Source of the DNA: CmP2 sp052084925
GTDB lineage: Bacteria > Actinomycetota > Actinomycetes > Actinomycetales > Micrococcaceae
Assembly: GCA_052084925.1 (NCBI GenBank)
Contig: JBQDEV010000004.1
Location: forward strand, 1 to 64,000
Length of the DNA: 64,000 bases
Reading direction: 5' to 3'
Shown here: in pieces, positions 27,564-37,759 of the stretch
Layout of the letters: the number at the start of each line of letters is the position of its first letter
Numbering within the stretch: the first letter of the stretch is position 1
Made by a program: the position numbers and the translations under genes
The notes under the pieces: model-generated
Databases searched by the model: none
Told to the model about the DNA's origin: nothing
The model's input: the letters and a program-made list of their open reading frames with translations, nothing else

Positions 27564-29027
27564 ATGACAAGCACCATCCGGTCAGCTGCCCAGGCTGACC
27601 TTCCGGAAGATCTCTCGGGAGTCAAGACTCCCGAGACCGTGACGGTTGAAGTCGGACCTATGGCGCATGGCGGACATTGCGTCGCCCGGCACGAAGGACG
27701 AGTCATCTTTGTGCGGCACGCGATCCCGGGGGAGATCGTCGTCGCGCAGCTGACTGAAATCGGAGACAAGGCCCGCTACTGGCGTGGCGATGTCGTTGAA
27801 ATCATCCGCGCCTCGGAATTCCGTCGCTCCCACCAGTGGAAGCTCGCGGACTCGTTGCGCGCCTATCACGCTGGTCGTCAGCCCATCGGCGGCGCTGAGT
27901 ATGGACACATTGTTCTCGAGCACCAGCGGCGCCTGAAGGCACACGTCTTCCGCGACACCCTGTCACGGATCGGCAAGCAGTCGGTCGATTCCACAGTGAT
28001 TGGTCTCGAATCGGACGAACCCACGGGACTCCACTGGCGCACCCGCAACGCATTCGCGGTGACGTCCAGCGGACGCATTGCCATGCACGTGCACCGCAGC
28101 ATGACCACCATTCCAGTGCGCAATATTCCCCTCGGGGTGTCCACTCTGGACGAGTTGCACCTCTGGGATATGGACTTCACCGGTGCCGAACGCGTCGAGG
28201 TGGCCACGCCCTCGACCGGCGATGAAGCCCTGATCATTGTGATCCCGACGAAGGCCACCGCATCCCAGGAGGCCCGACTCAATGAGTGTGTGAAGCGGTG
28301 GAAGAAGCAACTCTCGGCCTATCCCGACACGGTTTCGGCCGTGGTCGCTGTGGAATCGGAGAAGCTCGGCGGTCCGATCGAATTGACGCGTCTGCGAGGA
28401 CGCACTTGGGTCAAGGAAATCGTGGAGACCGAACAACACGGTTCGAAGACCTTCCGCGTCAGTGGACCCGGATTCTGGCAGGTGCATCGTGAGGCCCCCG
28501 CAACGCTCGTCAACGCGGTGATGGCCGCTGCGCAGGTTCAGCCCGGTGAAATCGTCGCTGACCTCTACGCTGGCGCCGGACTGTTCTCTGCATTCCTCGC
28601 GGACGCTGTCGGCGAGCAGGGTTGCGTTCTCTCGGTCGAGGCATCGGCCGGTGCGAGCCGTGACGCCCGTCGGAATCTGCACGCGACCCCACAGGCCTAT
28701 GTGCTCAACGGCAGGACTGATCGTGTGGTCGGCTCCTGGCTCAACCGCCCCGACGCGCCGCTGAACCGCGGCGGGCTAGACGGTCGTTCCGTTGACACGG
28801 TCGTGTTGGACCCTCCCCGGTCCGGAGCTGGCAAGGCTGCAGTGCACAGGATTCATCAGCTCGCTCCGACGAGGATCGTCTACGTGTCTTGTGATCCTGC
28901 CTCCTTCGCCCGCGACACGCGGTGGCTGGGGGAGCTTGGATGGTCGCTGGATTCAGCAGATGTCTACGATTTGTATCCAGACACCCATCACATGGAGTCG
29001 GTCGCCGTCTTCACGCGCGCCGATTGA
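27564..29027 (+). CDS. TRAM-domain SAM-dependent RNA uracil C5-methyltransferase (TrmA/RlmCD family)
   Basis: This 487-residue enzyme has an N-terminal TRAM RNA-binding domain (about 20-80, GPMAHGGHCVARHEGRVIFV) and a Rossmann methyltransferase core with VADLYAGAGLFSAFLA, VLDPPRSGAG and the catalytic cysteine in VYVSCDPASFARD. It ends with the usual HHMESVAVF. The exact modified base (23S rRNA or tRNA) is unclear. The four-cysteine iron-sulfur cluster of RlmD is not seen. ATG follows CAGGAGAAAG. It is monocistronic; the downstream aconitase has its own -10 box. Confidence 0.9.
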   Translation: MTSTIRSAAQADLPEDLSGVKTPETVTVEVGPMAHGGHCVARHEGRVIFVRHAIPGEIVVAQLTEIGDKARYWRGDVVEIIRASEFRRSHQWKLADSLRAYHAGRQPIGGAEYGHIVLEHQRRLKAHVFRDTLSRIGKQSVDSTVIGLESDEPTGLHWRTRNAFAVTSSGRIAMHVHRSMTTIPVRNIPLGVSTLDELHLWDMDFTGAERVEVATPSTGDEALIIVIPTKATASQEARLNECVKRWKKQLSAYPDTVSAVVAVESEKLGGPIELTRLRGRTWVKEIVETEQHGSKTFRVSGPGFWQVHREAPATLVNAVMAAAQVQPGEIVADLYAGAGLFSAFLADAVGEQGCVLSVEASAGASRDARRNLHATPQAYVLNGRTDRVVGSWLNRPDAPLNRGGLDGRSVDTVVLDPPRSGAGKAAVHRIHQLAPTRIVYVSCDPASFARDTRWLGELGWSLDSADVYDLYPDTHHMESVAVFTRAD

Positions 29028-29041
29028 TTCCTGAAACTGGT

Positions 29042-29047
29042 TAGAAT
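29042..29047 (+). promoter_or_regulatory. -10 box of acnA
   Basis: TAGAAT, five of six matches to TATAAT, lies 15 nt after the preceding stop codon and gives a leader of about 155 nt before the acnA GTG. Confidence 0.45.
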
Positions 29048-29060
29048 GTTGTGGAGGCCA

Positions 29061-29190
29061 CTGGCCTGTGTGCTCTCAGCCCGCAGGCCAGACGGCACCG
29101 CACCGATAACGCCGCGATTGACTCGCGTCTTGCGTTGAGGGGACGTAGCGGGTCATCACGCACGAACGGCTGAGCGCCCTGATGAGGGCG
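29061..29190 (+). promoter_or_regulatory. Structured acnA 5-prime leader
   Basis: The leader contains an 8-bp stem (ctggcctg 29061-29068 with caggccag 29084-29091) and a GATG-capped hairpin (cgccct 29175-29180 with agggcg 29185-29190) next to the ribosome binding site. This may be a control region, but no known riboswitch class is recognised. Confidence 0.3.
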
Positions 29191-29206
29191 GGAAGAGGAG
29201 TCCACT

Positions 29207-31906
<2,700 letters not shown>

Positions 31907-31922
31907 ACGGCTGACTGACTGA

Positions 31923-32747
31923 TCACACTGCACTGAAGCGGGTCCGAGCTGAGTCTCGGGCCCGCTTCGTGTTTGCCCGCTTCCAGATCAGGGCGGCGGC
32001 TCCGAGCCAGAGGACCCAGCCAAGGGCCTCAACTACCCAGTTGACGCCGCCGGAGTCGGCAACCGACTGCAGGAAGAACACCCGAACGCTGTTGAGCCCG
32101 CCGTGGACGAAGACTGCCGGCCATACTGAACCCGTGAGCAAACGAAGAACCACCAGCGCTGGAGCCCAGGAGAAGATGGACGCCAAGTAGGCGACACCCA
32201 CCTCGAGTGGTGCATCCTGCAGAATCAAGGGGAGAGCGGGGAGATGCCACACCGTCCAGGCGACGGCCGAAATGAGGCAGACACCGACGATCGGAAGTTG
32301 CTGTGTCCGTGAGACCAACCAGCCACGCCAGCCCCATTCCTCGCCAATCGCGAATGCCGACTGCAGGAGCAGAAACGGGATGACCGCGACCAGCGCGAGG
32401 ACCACGGCGTCGGCCGGACGCAGCTGCCACCCAAGCAGCAAGCCGAGAGACAATTGGAGCAGTGAGATGACGATGAGTGCCGAGAACCCGACGCCGAGTC
32501 CCCACCACGACCCTTTCCAGCGCAAGGCGAAGACCGTGGTAAAGCGCTCGGGCCGCCAAGCCAGGAACAAGATCGCTGCGACGGCGAACGGCGTCAGCTG
32601 AGCCGCCGGGACCAAGAGCCCGGACAACTCACCGGTGAGCCACCCCAGCAGCATGGGGGAGGCGACCAGAGCCGACGCAGCTGTCGCACAGACAATGAAG
32701 AGTGCCGATTCGGACAAGGGACGTGTGGATGGATGCGAAGCAGACAC
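31923..32747 (-). CDS. CPBP-family intramembrane metalloprotease (CAAX-type)
   Basis: This 274-residue protein has about seven or eight membrane helices and the CPBP motifs: the double glutamate in GEEWGWRGWLV, AWTVWHLPALP, and a late HGGLNSVRV. Such Abi/CAAX proteases have roles from protein processing to peptide immunity; no partner is visible here. GTG at 32747 has GGAGG 8 nt upstream. It is divergent from a TetR repressor with a perfect palindrome in between, so it is probably its target. The acnA terminator lies within its last codons. Confidence 0.85.
   Translation of the reverse strand: MSASHPSTRPLSESALFIVCATAASALVASPMLLGWLTGELSGLLVPAAQLTPFAVAAILFLAWRPERFTTVFALRWKGSWWGLGVGFSALIVISLLQLSLGLLLGWQLRPADAVVLALVAVIPFLLLQSAFAIGEEWGWRGWLVSRTQQLPIVGVCLISAVAWTVWHLPALPLILQDAPLEVGVAYLASIFSWAPALVVLRLLTGSVWPAVFVHGGLNSVRVFFLQSVADSGGVNWVVEALGWVLWLGAAALIWKRANTKRARDSARTRFSAV
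31935..31968 (+). terminator. acnA terminator embedded in the CPBP gene end
   Basis: Positions 31935-31948 pair with 31955-31968 (14 bp, one G-U) around a 6-nt loop, followed by cgtgtttg. It begins 29 bp after the acnA stop and overlaps the last codons of the convergent CPBP gene. Confidence 0.6.
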
Positions 32748-32767
32748 AATGACCTCCAGCGTTTGAT

Positions 32768-32782
32768 TTGTACACTGTACAA
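32768..32782. promoter_or_regulatory. Probable TetR operator
   Basis: The sequence ttgtacactgtacaa has two perfect 7-bp arms around a single C, between the divergent CPBP and TetR genes. On the + strand a -10 hexamer TACAAT (32778-32783) overlaps its right arm, so bound repressor would block its own promoter as well as the CPBP side. Confidence 0.65.
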
Positions 32783-32827
32783 TCTAGAGTGTGATCGACG
32801 GACTGGCAAGAGCGCGCGAGGAGTCAA

Positions 32828-33463
32828 ATGAGCAAAAGAGGGCCACGCGGGGATTTGGACCGCGAGAGGATCAAGGGTGCCGCCGACGAGTTGTTGATTC
32901 AGAAGGGACGCATTGAGTCCGTCTCACTGCGCATGATTGCCCAGCACCTGGATATCGCGGCCAACGCTATCTACACCTACTTCAAGAACCTGGCCGAGCT
33001 CTGGCACGAACTGGGAGATGATCGGCTGGGCCGGCTTGAACCGCAGACCCTGGCGCGGCAGTGTGCCCACTGCGCCCTGCACGAGCTCATGGACCGGGCT
33101 GGGCGGCTCTACGCCGAGCCCGGGACTCTGGCCCTCATGTTTCACGCTCCCGTCTTGGGGCCACATTCCTTTCGGCTCAGCGAGACTGTCATGGAGCTCA
33201 GTGAGCAGGCGAACGTGAGCCGCCGGGACGCGCACGATGCGATCATGGGCTGGTTCTTCGGTAGCGCGGCTCTGAACAGCGGGGGATGGACCAGCGGCAC
33301 TGACGCCCAGCTCGACCGCGTCGAGATTCGTGAGCAGTTCCCCCTGATCGCCGAACGTGCGCAACCCAATACGACAGCACAGTTCAATGCTTTGCTGACC
33401 GGCCTGGGCATCTTCTGTCGACGGTCATCGGGGTCGCCCGAATGCGGCGCCGTGGGCGGATAG
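32828..33463 (+). CDS. TetR/AcrR-family transcriptional regulator
   Basis: This 211-residue protein has a clear N-terminal TetR helix-turn-helix (about 13-58, RMIAQHLDIAANAIYTYFKN) and a helical ligand-binding domain. ATG has GAGGAG upstream. The ligand is unknown. It is divergent from the CPBP protease gene and a perfect 15-bp operator-like palindrome lies between, so local and auto-regulation is the likely job. Confidence 0.88.
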   Translation: MSKRGPRGDLDRERIKGAADELLIQKGRIESVSLRMIAQHLDIAANAIYTYFKNLAELWHELGDDRLGRLEPQTLARQCAHCALHELMDRAGRLYAEPGTLALMFHAPVLGPHSFRLSETVMELSEQANVSRRDAHDAIMGWFFGSAALNSGGWTSGTDAQLDRVEIREQFPLIAERAQPNTTAQFNALLTGLGIFCRRSSGSPECGAVGG

Positions 33464-33466
33464 ACT
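33461..33466 (+). promoter_or_regulatory. -10 box before the WGR-like gene
   Basis: TAGACT overlaps the end of the TetR gene and lies 28 nt before the next start codon, preceded by no recognisable -35. Confidence 0.35.
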
Positions 33467-33494
33467 GGACCGAGTCCATCGAATAGGAGCACCC

Positions 33495-33992
33495 GTGAGT
33501 ATTGTCCGCACGTACCGATTCTCCCCGGAAACCACCCGGGCCACCGACTATCGCGAAGCCTGGTACGACGAGGCCGCTGCTGAGTTCGTGATCCACCACG
33601 GCGCCGTGGGGCAACCGGGTACGACGGCGGTCGAGAAGGTCGAGGACGCTGCCACTGGTGAAGAGCTCCTCGCAGGTTTCGCAGCCCAATGCCAGGAGGA
33701 CGGCTTCCGGGAACTTGCCGACGAAGACCACCACTTGCTGTCGGTGACCTATCAGCTGAAGGGGAACTCTCCGACGCCAGTGGAGACGACGCTGCTGAAT
33801 AAGCTCGAGTCGGAGATCACTCACCGTTTGGCATGGCGCGGTCTCGGTGATGTAGTGGAAACGCGGCACGACGGCGGAGTTGCCGTGCTCATCGTGGCTG
33901 CGCTGCATGTGCGGAAGGCCGAGGCCGAGATTCCGGCGGCGGTCAAGTCCGCCGGGGTGCAACTGTCGAAAGTCTCCGTCACGCGGCGCTGA
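33495..33992 (+). CDS. Hypothetical protein with a WGR-like N-terminal domain
   Basis: I do not recognise an assigned family for this 165-residue protein. The first half (about 20-85: REAWYDEAAAEFVIHHGAVG, then GTTAVEKVED and FRELADEDHH) resembles the WGR fold of DNA-repair and kinase-associated proteins by its charged beta strands, H-H-G-x-x-G turn and later helix, but the Trp of WGR is replaced. The second half (about 100-150, LAWRGLGDVVETRHDGGVAV) looks like a beta-alpha domain also seen behind such modules. GTG at 33495 follows AATAGGAG. It is 40 bp from an aldo/keto reductase gene and may be co-transcribed. No function is proposed. Confidence 0.7.
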   Translation: MSIVRTYRFSPETTRATDYREAWYDEAAAEFVIHHGAVGQPGTTAVEKVEDAATGEELLAGFAAQCQEDGFRELADEDHHLLSVTYQLKGNSPTPVETTLLNKLESEITHRLAWRGLGDVVETRHDGGVAVLIVAALHVRKAEAEIPAAVKSAGVQLSKVSVTRR

Positions 33993-34032
33993 TGCCGAAC
34001 CTGTAGACCTGAAAGAAAGCGATAGCGGATCA

Positions 34033-35013
34033 ATGACCATGCAGTTTCGTCGCCTGGGAGATTCCGGGCTCACCGTGTCCGTCGTCGGATTGGGATGCAA
34101 TAATCTCGGACGCCCCGGTACGCATACCGAAGACCAGAATGGAACCGATGAGGTCGTCGGAGCTGCTCTCGACGCCGGCATCACCTTCTTCGACGTCGCA
34201 GATGTGTACGGTTCCACTCCTGGGCTCAGCGAACAGCGCCTCGGTGCCGCACTAGGACGTCGTCGTGACGAGGTCGTGGTGGCCACGAAATTCGGAATGG
34301 ACATGCAGGGGAGCAACGGCCCCGACTGGGGCGCACGCGGCTCTCGACGGTACATCATCCGGGCGGTGGAAGCGTCGCTGAAGCGCCTGGGCACCGACTG
34401 GATCGATCTCTACCAGTTCCATACACCAGATGCGCTGACACCTATCGAGGAGACGCTGTCCGCCTTGGACTCGCTCGTCGAGTCAGGGAAGGTTCGCTAC
34501 ATCGGACATTCGAATCGAGCTGGCTATCAGATCGCCGAGGCTGAATTCGTCGCACGTGCGCTGGGAACCGAACGTTTCATCTCGGCTCAGAATCACTACA
34601 ACCTCTTGGATCGCCGCGCCGAGCTGGAGGTCATCCCCGCCGCTCGATCCTATGGTCTGGGAGTCCTGCCGTACTTCCCTCTGGCCAACGGGCTGCTGAC
34701 GGGCAAATACTCACACGGTGCGGCTCCGGAAGGAACACGCCTGTCTCGAGTGCGCACCGAGATGGTGACCGGGGCAGATCTTGAGCAGCTGGCTGCCTTC
34801 GGACGATTCGCCAGAGAACGCGATCTCTCTGAAGTCGAGGTGGCCTTCAGCTGGTTGGCCGCTCAGGATGCGGTCGCGTCGGTCATCGCTGGCGCTACCC
34901 GCGTGGAACAGGTTCAGCAGAACGCCAACGCGGTGCGCTGGGTTCCTGACGATGCTGAACGCGTGCAGCTCGATGACCTCTTTCCGCCTCAGCCGAAGGT
35001 CGCGCTGTTTTGA
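34033..35013 (+). CDS. Aldo/keto reductase
   Basis: This TIM-barrel oxidoreductase of about 326 residues has the catalytic tetrad in FDVADVYGSTPGLSEQRLG (Asp and Tyr), VVVATKFG (Lys) and LYQFHTPD (His), and the NADPH phosphate-binding region SVIAGATRVEQVQQNANA near the C-terminus. It resembles the AKR11/12-like group; the substrate is unknown. ATG at 34033 is chosen; a second ATG two codons later is equal. Its TGA stop is followed by a small membrane gene 38 bp away. Confidence 0.92.
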   Translation: MTMQFRRLGDSGLTVSVVGLGCNNLGRPGTHTEDQNGTDEVVGAALDAGITFFDVADVYGSTPGLSEQRLGAALGRRRDEVVVATKFGMDMQGSNGPDWGARGSRRYIIRAVEASLKRLGTDWIDLYQFHTPDALTPIEETLSALDSLVESGKVRYIGHSNRAGYQIAEAEFVARALGTERFISAQNHYNLLDRRAELEVIPAARSYGLGVLPYFPLANGLLTGKYSHGAAPEGTRLSRVRTEMVTGADLEQLAAFGRFARERDLSEVEVAFSWLAAQDAVASVIAGATRVEQVQQNANAVRWVPDDAERVQLDDLFPPQPKVALF

Positions 35014-35051
35014 TAGGGAGCACCGTCGACAGTCCTCTGATCCCGCAAGGT

Positions 35052-35336
35052 ATGGAAATCGTTCTGCAAGTCGCCGGCGTGTTGGTGTTGGCCCTGGTAG
35101 TCGTCGCGGTGATCAGCCTACTGCGGTCGCCCTTGGAGCCCCAGCGGCGCCTGATCTGGGTGGTGGCAATCTTCGTGCTGCCACTGATCGGACCGGCCGT
35201 CTGGCTGTGGTGGCGTTACTGGTACTACCCACACCGCCGGGACGAAGAGCCGGACTGGGACCCCAACGACCGCACCAAACGCGTCAATCTTGCACGCAAG
35301 AGCTTTCGGGATCTTCAGCGAACCGCAGACGACTGA
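35052..35336 (+). CDS. PLDc_N-domain membrane protein
   Basis: This 94-residue protein has two membrane helices (about residues 4-25 and 35-55; LPLIGPAVWLWWRYWYYP) and a charged cytoplasmic tail, matching the PLDc_N (cardiolipin synthase N-terminal) family often found as a short stand-alone protein in Actinobacteria. ATG at 35052 gives a normal start; an in-frame TTG at 35010 overlaps the previous stop. Function is unknown. Confidence 0.75.
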   Translation: MEIVLQVAGVLVLALVVVAVISLLRSPLEPQRRLIWVVAIFVLPLIGPAVWLWWRYWYYPHRRDEEPDWDPNDRTKRVNLARKSFRDLQRTADD

Positions 35337-35384
35337 CGGTCACGAGGCTCGGATGGCGTCGTCGACGCAGGTGGGCCTCGCAGA

Positions 35385-35427
35385 ACGGGCCCCGGCCAGC
35401 AGGAGAATCCTGCCGACCGGGGCCCGT
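35385..35427. terminator. Bidirectional stem-loop terminator
   Basis: Positions 35385-35395 pair perfectly with 35417-35427 (acgggccccgg/ccggggcccgt), and an inner 6-bp stem (gcagga 35399-35404 with tcctgc 35408-35413) closes the loop. It lies between convergent ends of the PLDc_N and FadB-type genes. Confidence 0.7.
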
Positions 35428-35441
35428 GCTGCATCACGAGG

Positions 35442-37619
35442 TCAGTCCTGATGGAACTTTCGTCCGTTGACGCGCTCCGAAGCACCGGACTGATCCAGGT
35501 ACGGAGTGATACCGCCCAGGTGCAGTGGCCAGCCCGCACCGGTGATCATGCAGAGGTCGATGTCTTCGGGGTCCGCCACCACGCCCTCGTTGAGCATCAA
35601 GCCGATCTCTTCCGCCAGCGCATCTTGGACCCGGGCGAGTAGCTCCTCTGACGTCTGAGGGCTGTCACCGAACCTCAGCAGCGCCATCGTGTCCTCTAGA
35701 ACCGTCTCGGTGTCCTCCGGCGACGCGGCGTCGTCCCGCGCCCAGATCGCCGTCTTCTTGGCATCGATGAGTCGCCGGATGTTCTCCGAGACGGGGAACC
35801 GCTCGTCACCGAACGCGTCGTTGAGAGACTCGGTGACATGCTGCGCCACCGGGAGACCGACCATGGCCAGCAGGGTGAAGGGCGTCATCGGCAATGCCAT
35901 GGGATCCAGGGCGTGATCCGCGGTGTGAGCGTCGGTTCCTTCGTCGAAGGAGTTCTGAACCTCCCCCATCATGCGCAACAGGATCCGGTTCACCACGAAA
36001 GCGGGGGCATCGTGGACGAGGACCGCGGTTTTGCGGAGCTTCTGAGCCGTTGCAAAGCCGGTGGCAAGAACCTCTTCGGTGGTCTCCGGCCCACGCACAA
36101 GTTCCAACAAGGGCATGACGGCGACAGGGTTGAAGAAATGAAAGCCGATCATCCGATCGGGGTGCTCGAGCGCGGAGGACATCTCCGTGATCGACAGCGA
36201 CGAGGTGTTGGACGCGAGAATGCACTCCGGGGACACGATGGTCTCCAGCTGGCTCAGCACCTTTTTCTTGAGCTCGATCTCCTCGAAGATTGCTTCGATC
36301 ACGAAGTCCGCGTCCGAGAAGACGTCCTGCGAAACGGATCCGGTCACCAGCGATGCCAAGGACTCTGCGACTTCGGCCGAGAGACGTCCTTTGGCGGCGA
36401 GCTTCTCGAAGTTCGACCGGACGGCGGCTACGCCCTTGTCCACCCGGTCCTGGTCCAGGTCGGTCATCACGACCGGGACCTTGAGGTGTGTGGCGAAGAC
36501 CTGAGCCAATTGTCCTGCCATCAGCCCGGCGCCGACGACACCGACTTTCCTGAGTGGTCGTGCAAGCTCGGGATCGGGTGCGCCTGCCGGGCGCTTGCTC
36601 CGCTTCTGTACAACGTCGAGGAACGCGTACACGGTGTTCGAGAACTCGTGCGTGGCGATCAGGCGCGACAATGCCGCGCACTGTGCTGCGGCAGACTCCT
36701 CGCGTGTGGCGGTTCGGGCGGCCTCGAAGAGGTCCATGACTTCATTCGGTGCAGGCACATTCCCGCCGGTCTTGGCCTCAACTAGGGCACGCCCCTCGAA
36801 CACCGCCCGGTCCCAGGCAGCGGGGGAGGAATCGTGCTGACGGTTTGCTTCGACCGCGGCCATCGTTTCGGCATCGTTCTGCAACACGCCCACGGCCCAC
36901 GCGGTAGAGGCTTCGACGAACGGCGCCGTGGTGCTCTGATCCTCCCCGCCGTCGAAGAGGGCATCGGCGAGCCCGATCTCGTGGGCTGCCTTGGCGTTGA
37001 GGGAACGACTGTTGTTCAGTGGGTTGCGGAGCATGACGGTGAGCGCCTTCTCGGGACCGAGCAGGTGAGGCACCTGGAAGACGCCACCCCAGCCGGGGAC
37101 GAGCCCGAGATATGCCTCGGGGAGTCCCAGAGCATTGGCATGGGTCGAGACGGTCCGGTACTGACAGGCCAGTGCAATCTCCAGGCCACCGCCGAGAGCC
37201 AAGCCATTGATGAAGGCGAAAGTGGGTACCGGGAAATCGAGCAGTCCATCGTAGGCGGCATGCCCCAGGGCAGCCATGGCACCGCCGAGGCTCGGGTCCG
37301 ATACTGACTTCATGCTGCCCAGGTCGGCACCGGCGACAAGGAATCCTGGCTTGCCCGTTACGGCCAGCCCGACGATCTCGCCGGCGCACGCTCGCTCCGC
37401 CTGTGCATCGATGGTGCGTCCCAGCTCGATCAGAGTGCCGGGTCCCAGCGTGGTCGGCCGTCGAGGGCCGGCATTGTTATCCAGGGTCAGGAGCGCCAGA
37501 CGACCGAGATTCTCCGGGAGCTCGATGTCCGTGACGACGGAATGGGTGATGATCTCGTCCGCGAACTCTGCCGCGACATACTCGAATTCGCTGAACCGGT
37601 CGGTATTCTCGGTGGGCAT
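35442..37619 (-). CDS. fadB: FadB/FadJ-type enoyl-CoA hydratase / 3-hydroxyacyl-CoA dehydrogenase
   Basis: This 725-residue multifunctional beta-oxidation enzyme has an N-terminal crotonase domain (about 20-275, with GFLVAGADLGSM and FINGLALGGGLEIALACQ) and an NAD-binding 3-hydroxyacyl-CoA dehydrogenase domain starting near residue 360 (KVGVVGAGLMAGQLAQ, later ASNTSSLSITEMSSALEHPDR and IGFHFFNPVAVMPLLELV), followed by two dehydrogenase C-terminal domains. ATG at 37619 has GGGAGC upstream. The thiolase partner (FadA) usually adjacent is not seen here. It follows the RNase D-like gene after a 140-bp gap holding an inverted repeat. Confidence 0.92.
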   Translation of the reverse strand: MPTENTDRFSEFEYVAAEFADEIITHSVVTDIELPENLGRLALLTLDNNAGPRRPTTLGPGTLIELGRTIDAQAERACAGEIVGLAVTGKPGFLVAGADLGSMKSVSDPSLGGAMAALGHAAYDGLLDFPVPTFAFINGLALGGGLEIALACQYRTVSTHANALGLPEAYLGLVPGWGGVFQVPHLLGPEKALTVMLRNPLNNSRSLNAKAAHEIGLADALFDGGEDQSTTAPFVEASTAWAVGVLQNDAETMAAVEANRQHDSSPAAWDRAVFEGRALVEAKTGGNVPAPNEVMDLFEAARTATREESAAAQCAALSRLIATHEFSNTVYAFLDVVQKRSKRPAGAPDPELARPLRKVGVVGAGLMAGQLAQVFATHLKVPVVMTDLDQDRVDKGVAAVRSNFEKLAAKGRLSAEVAESLASLVTGSVSQDVFSDADFVIEAIFEEIELKKKVLSQLETIVSPECILASNTSSLSITEMSSALEHPDRMIGFHFFNPVAVMPLLELVRGPETTEEVLATGFATAQKLRKTAVLVHDAPAFVVNRILLRMMGEVQNSFDEGTDAHTADHALDPMALPMTPFTLLAMVGLPVAQHVTESLNDAFGDERFPVSENIRRLIDAKKTAIWARDDAASPEDTETVLEDTMALLRFGDSPQTSEELLARVQDALAEEIGLMLNEGVVADPEDIDLCMITGAGWPLHLGGITPYLDQSGASERVNGRKFHQD

Positions 37620-37696
37620 GCTGCTCCCTTGCGCATCAATCGATGGTGAAGTGTACTCGTCGGTACGACGTGCAGCTCCCACCGTATCGCACTCGG

Positions 37697-37714
37697 CTGT
37701 GTTCTTGGACACAG
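37697..37714. promoter_or_regulatory. Inverted repeat upstream of fadB
   Basis: The sequence ctgtgt-N6-acacag at 37697-37714 is symmetric and lies 78 bp before the fadB start, between it and the RNase D-like gene stop. It could be a regulator binding site or part of a transcript hairpin. Confidence 0.3.
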
Positions 37715-37759
37715 ATTGGTGATCGTCCGGCGCCCGGTCCACGCCCCACCGCGGAGGGG

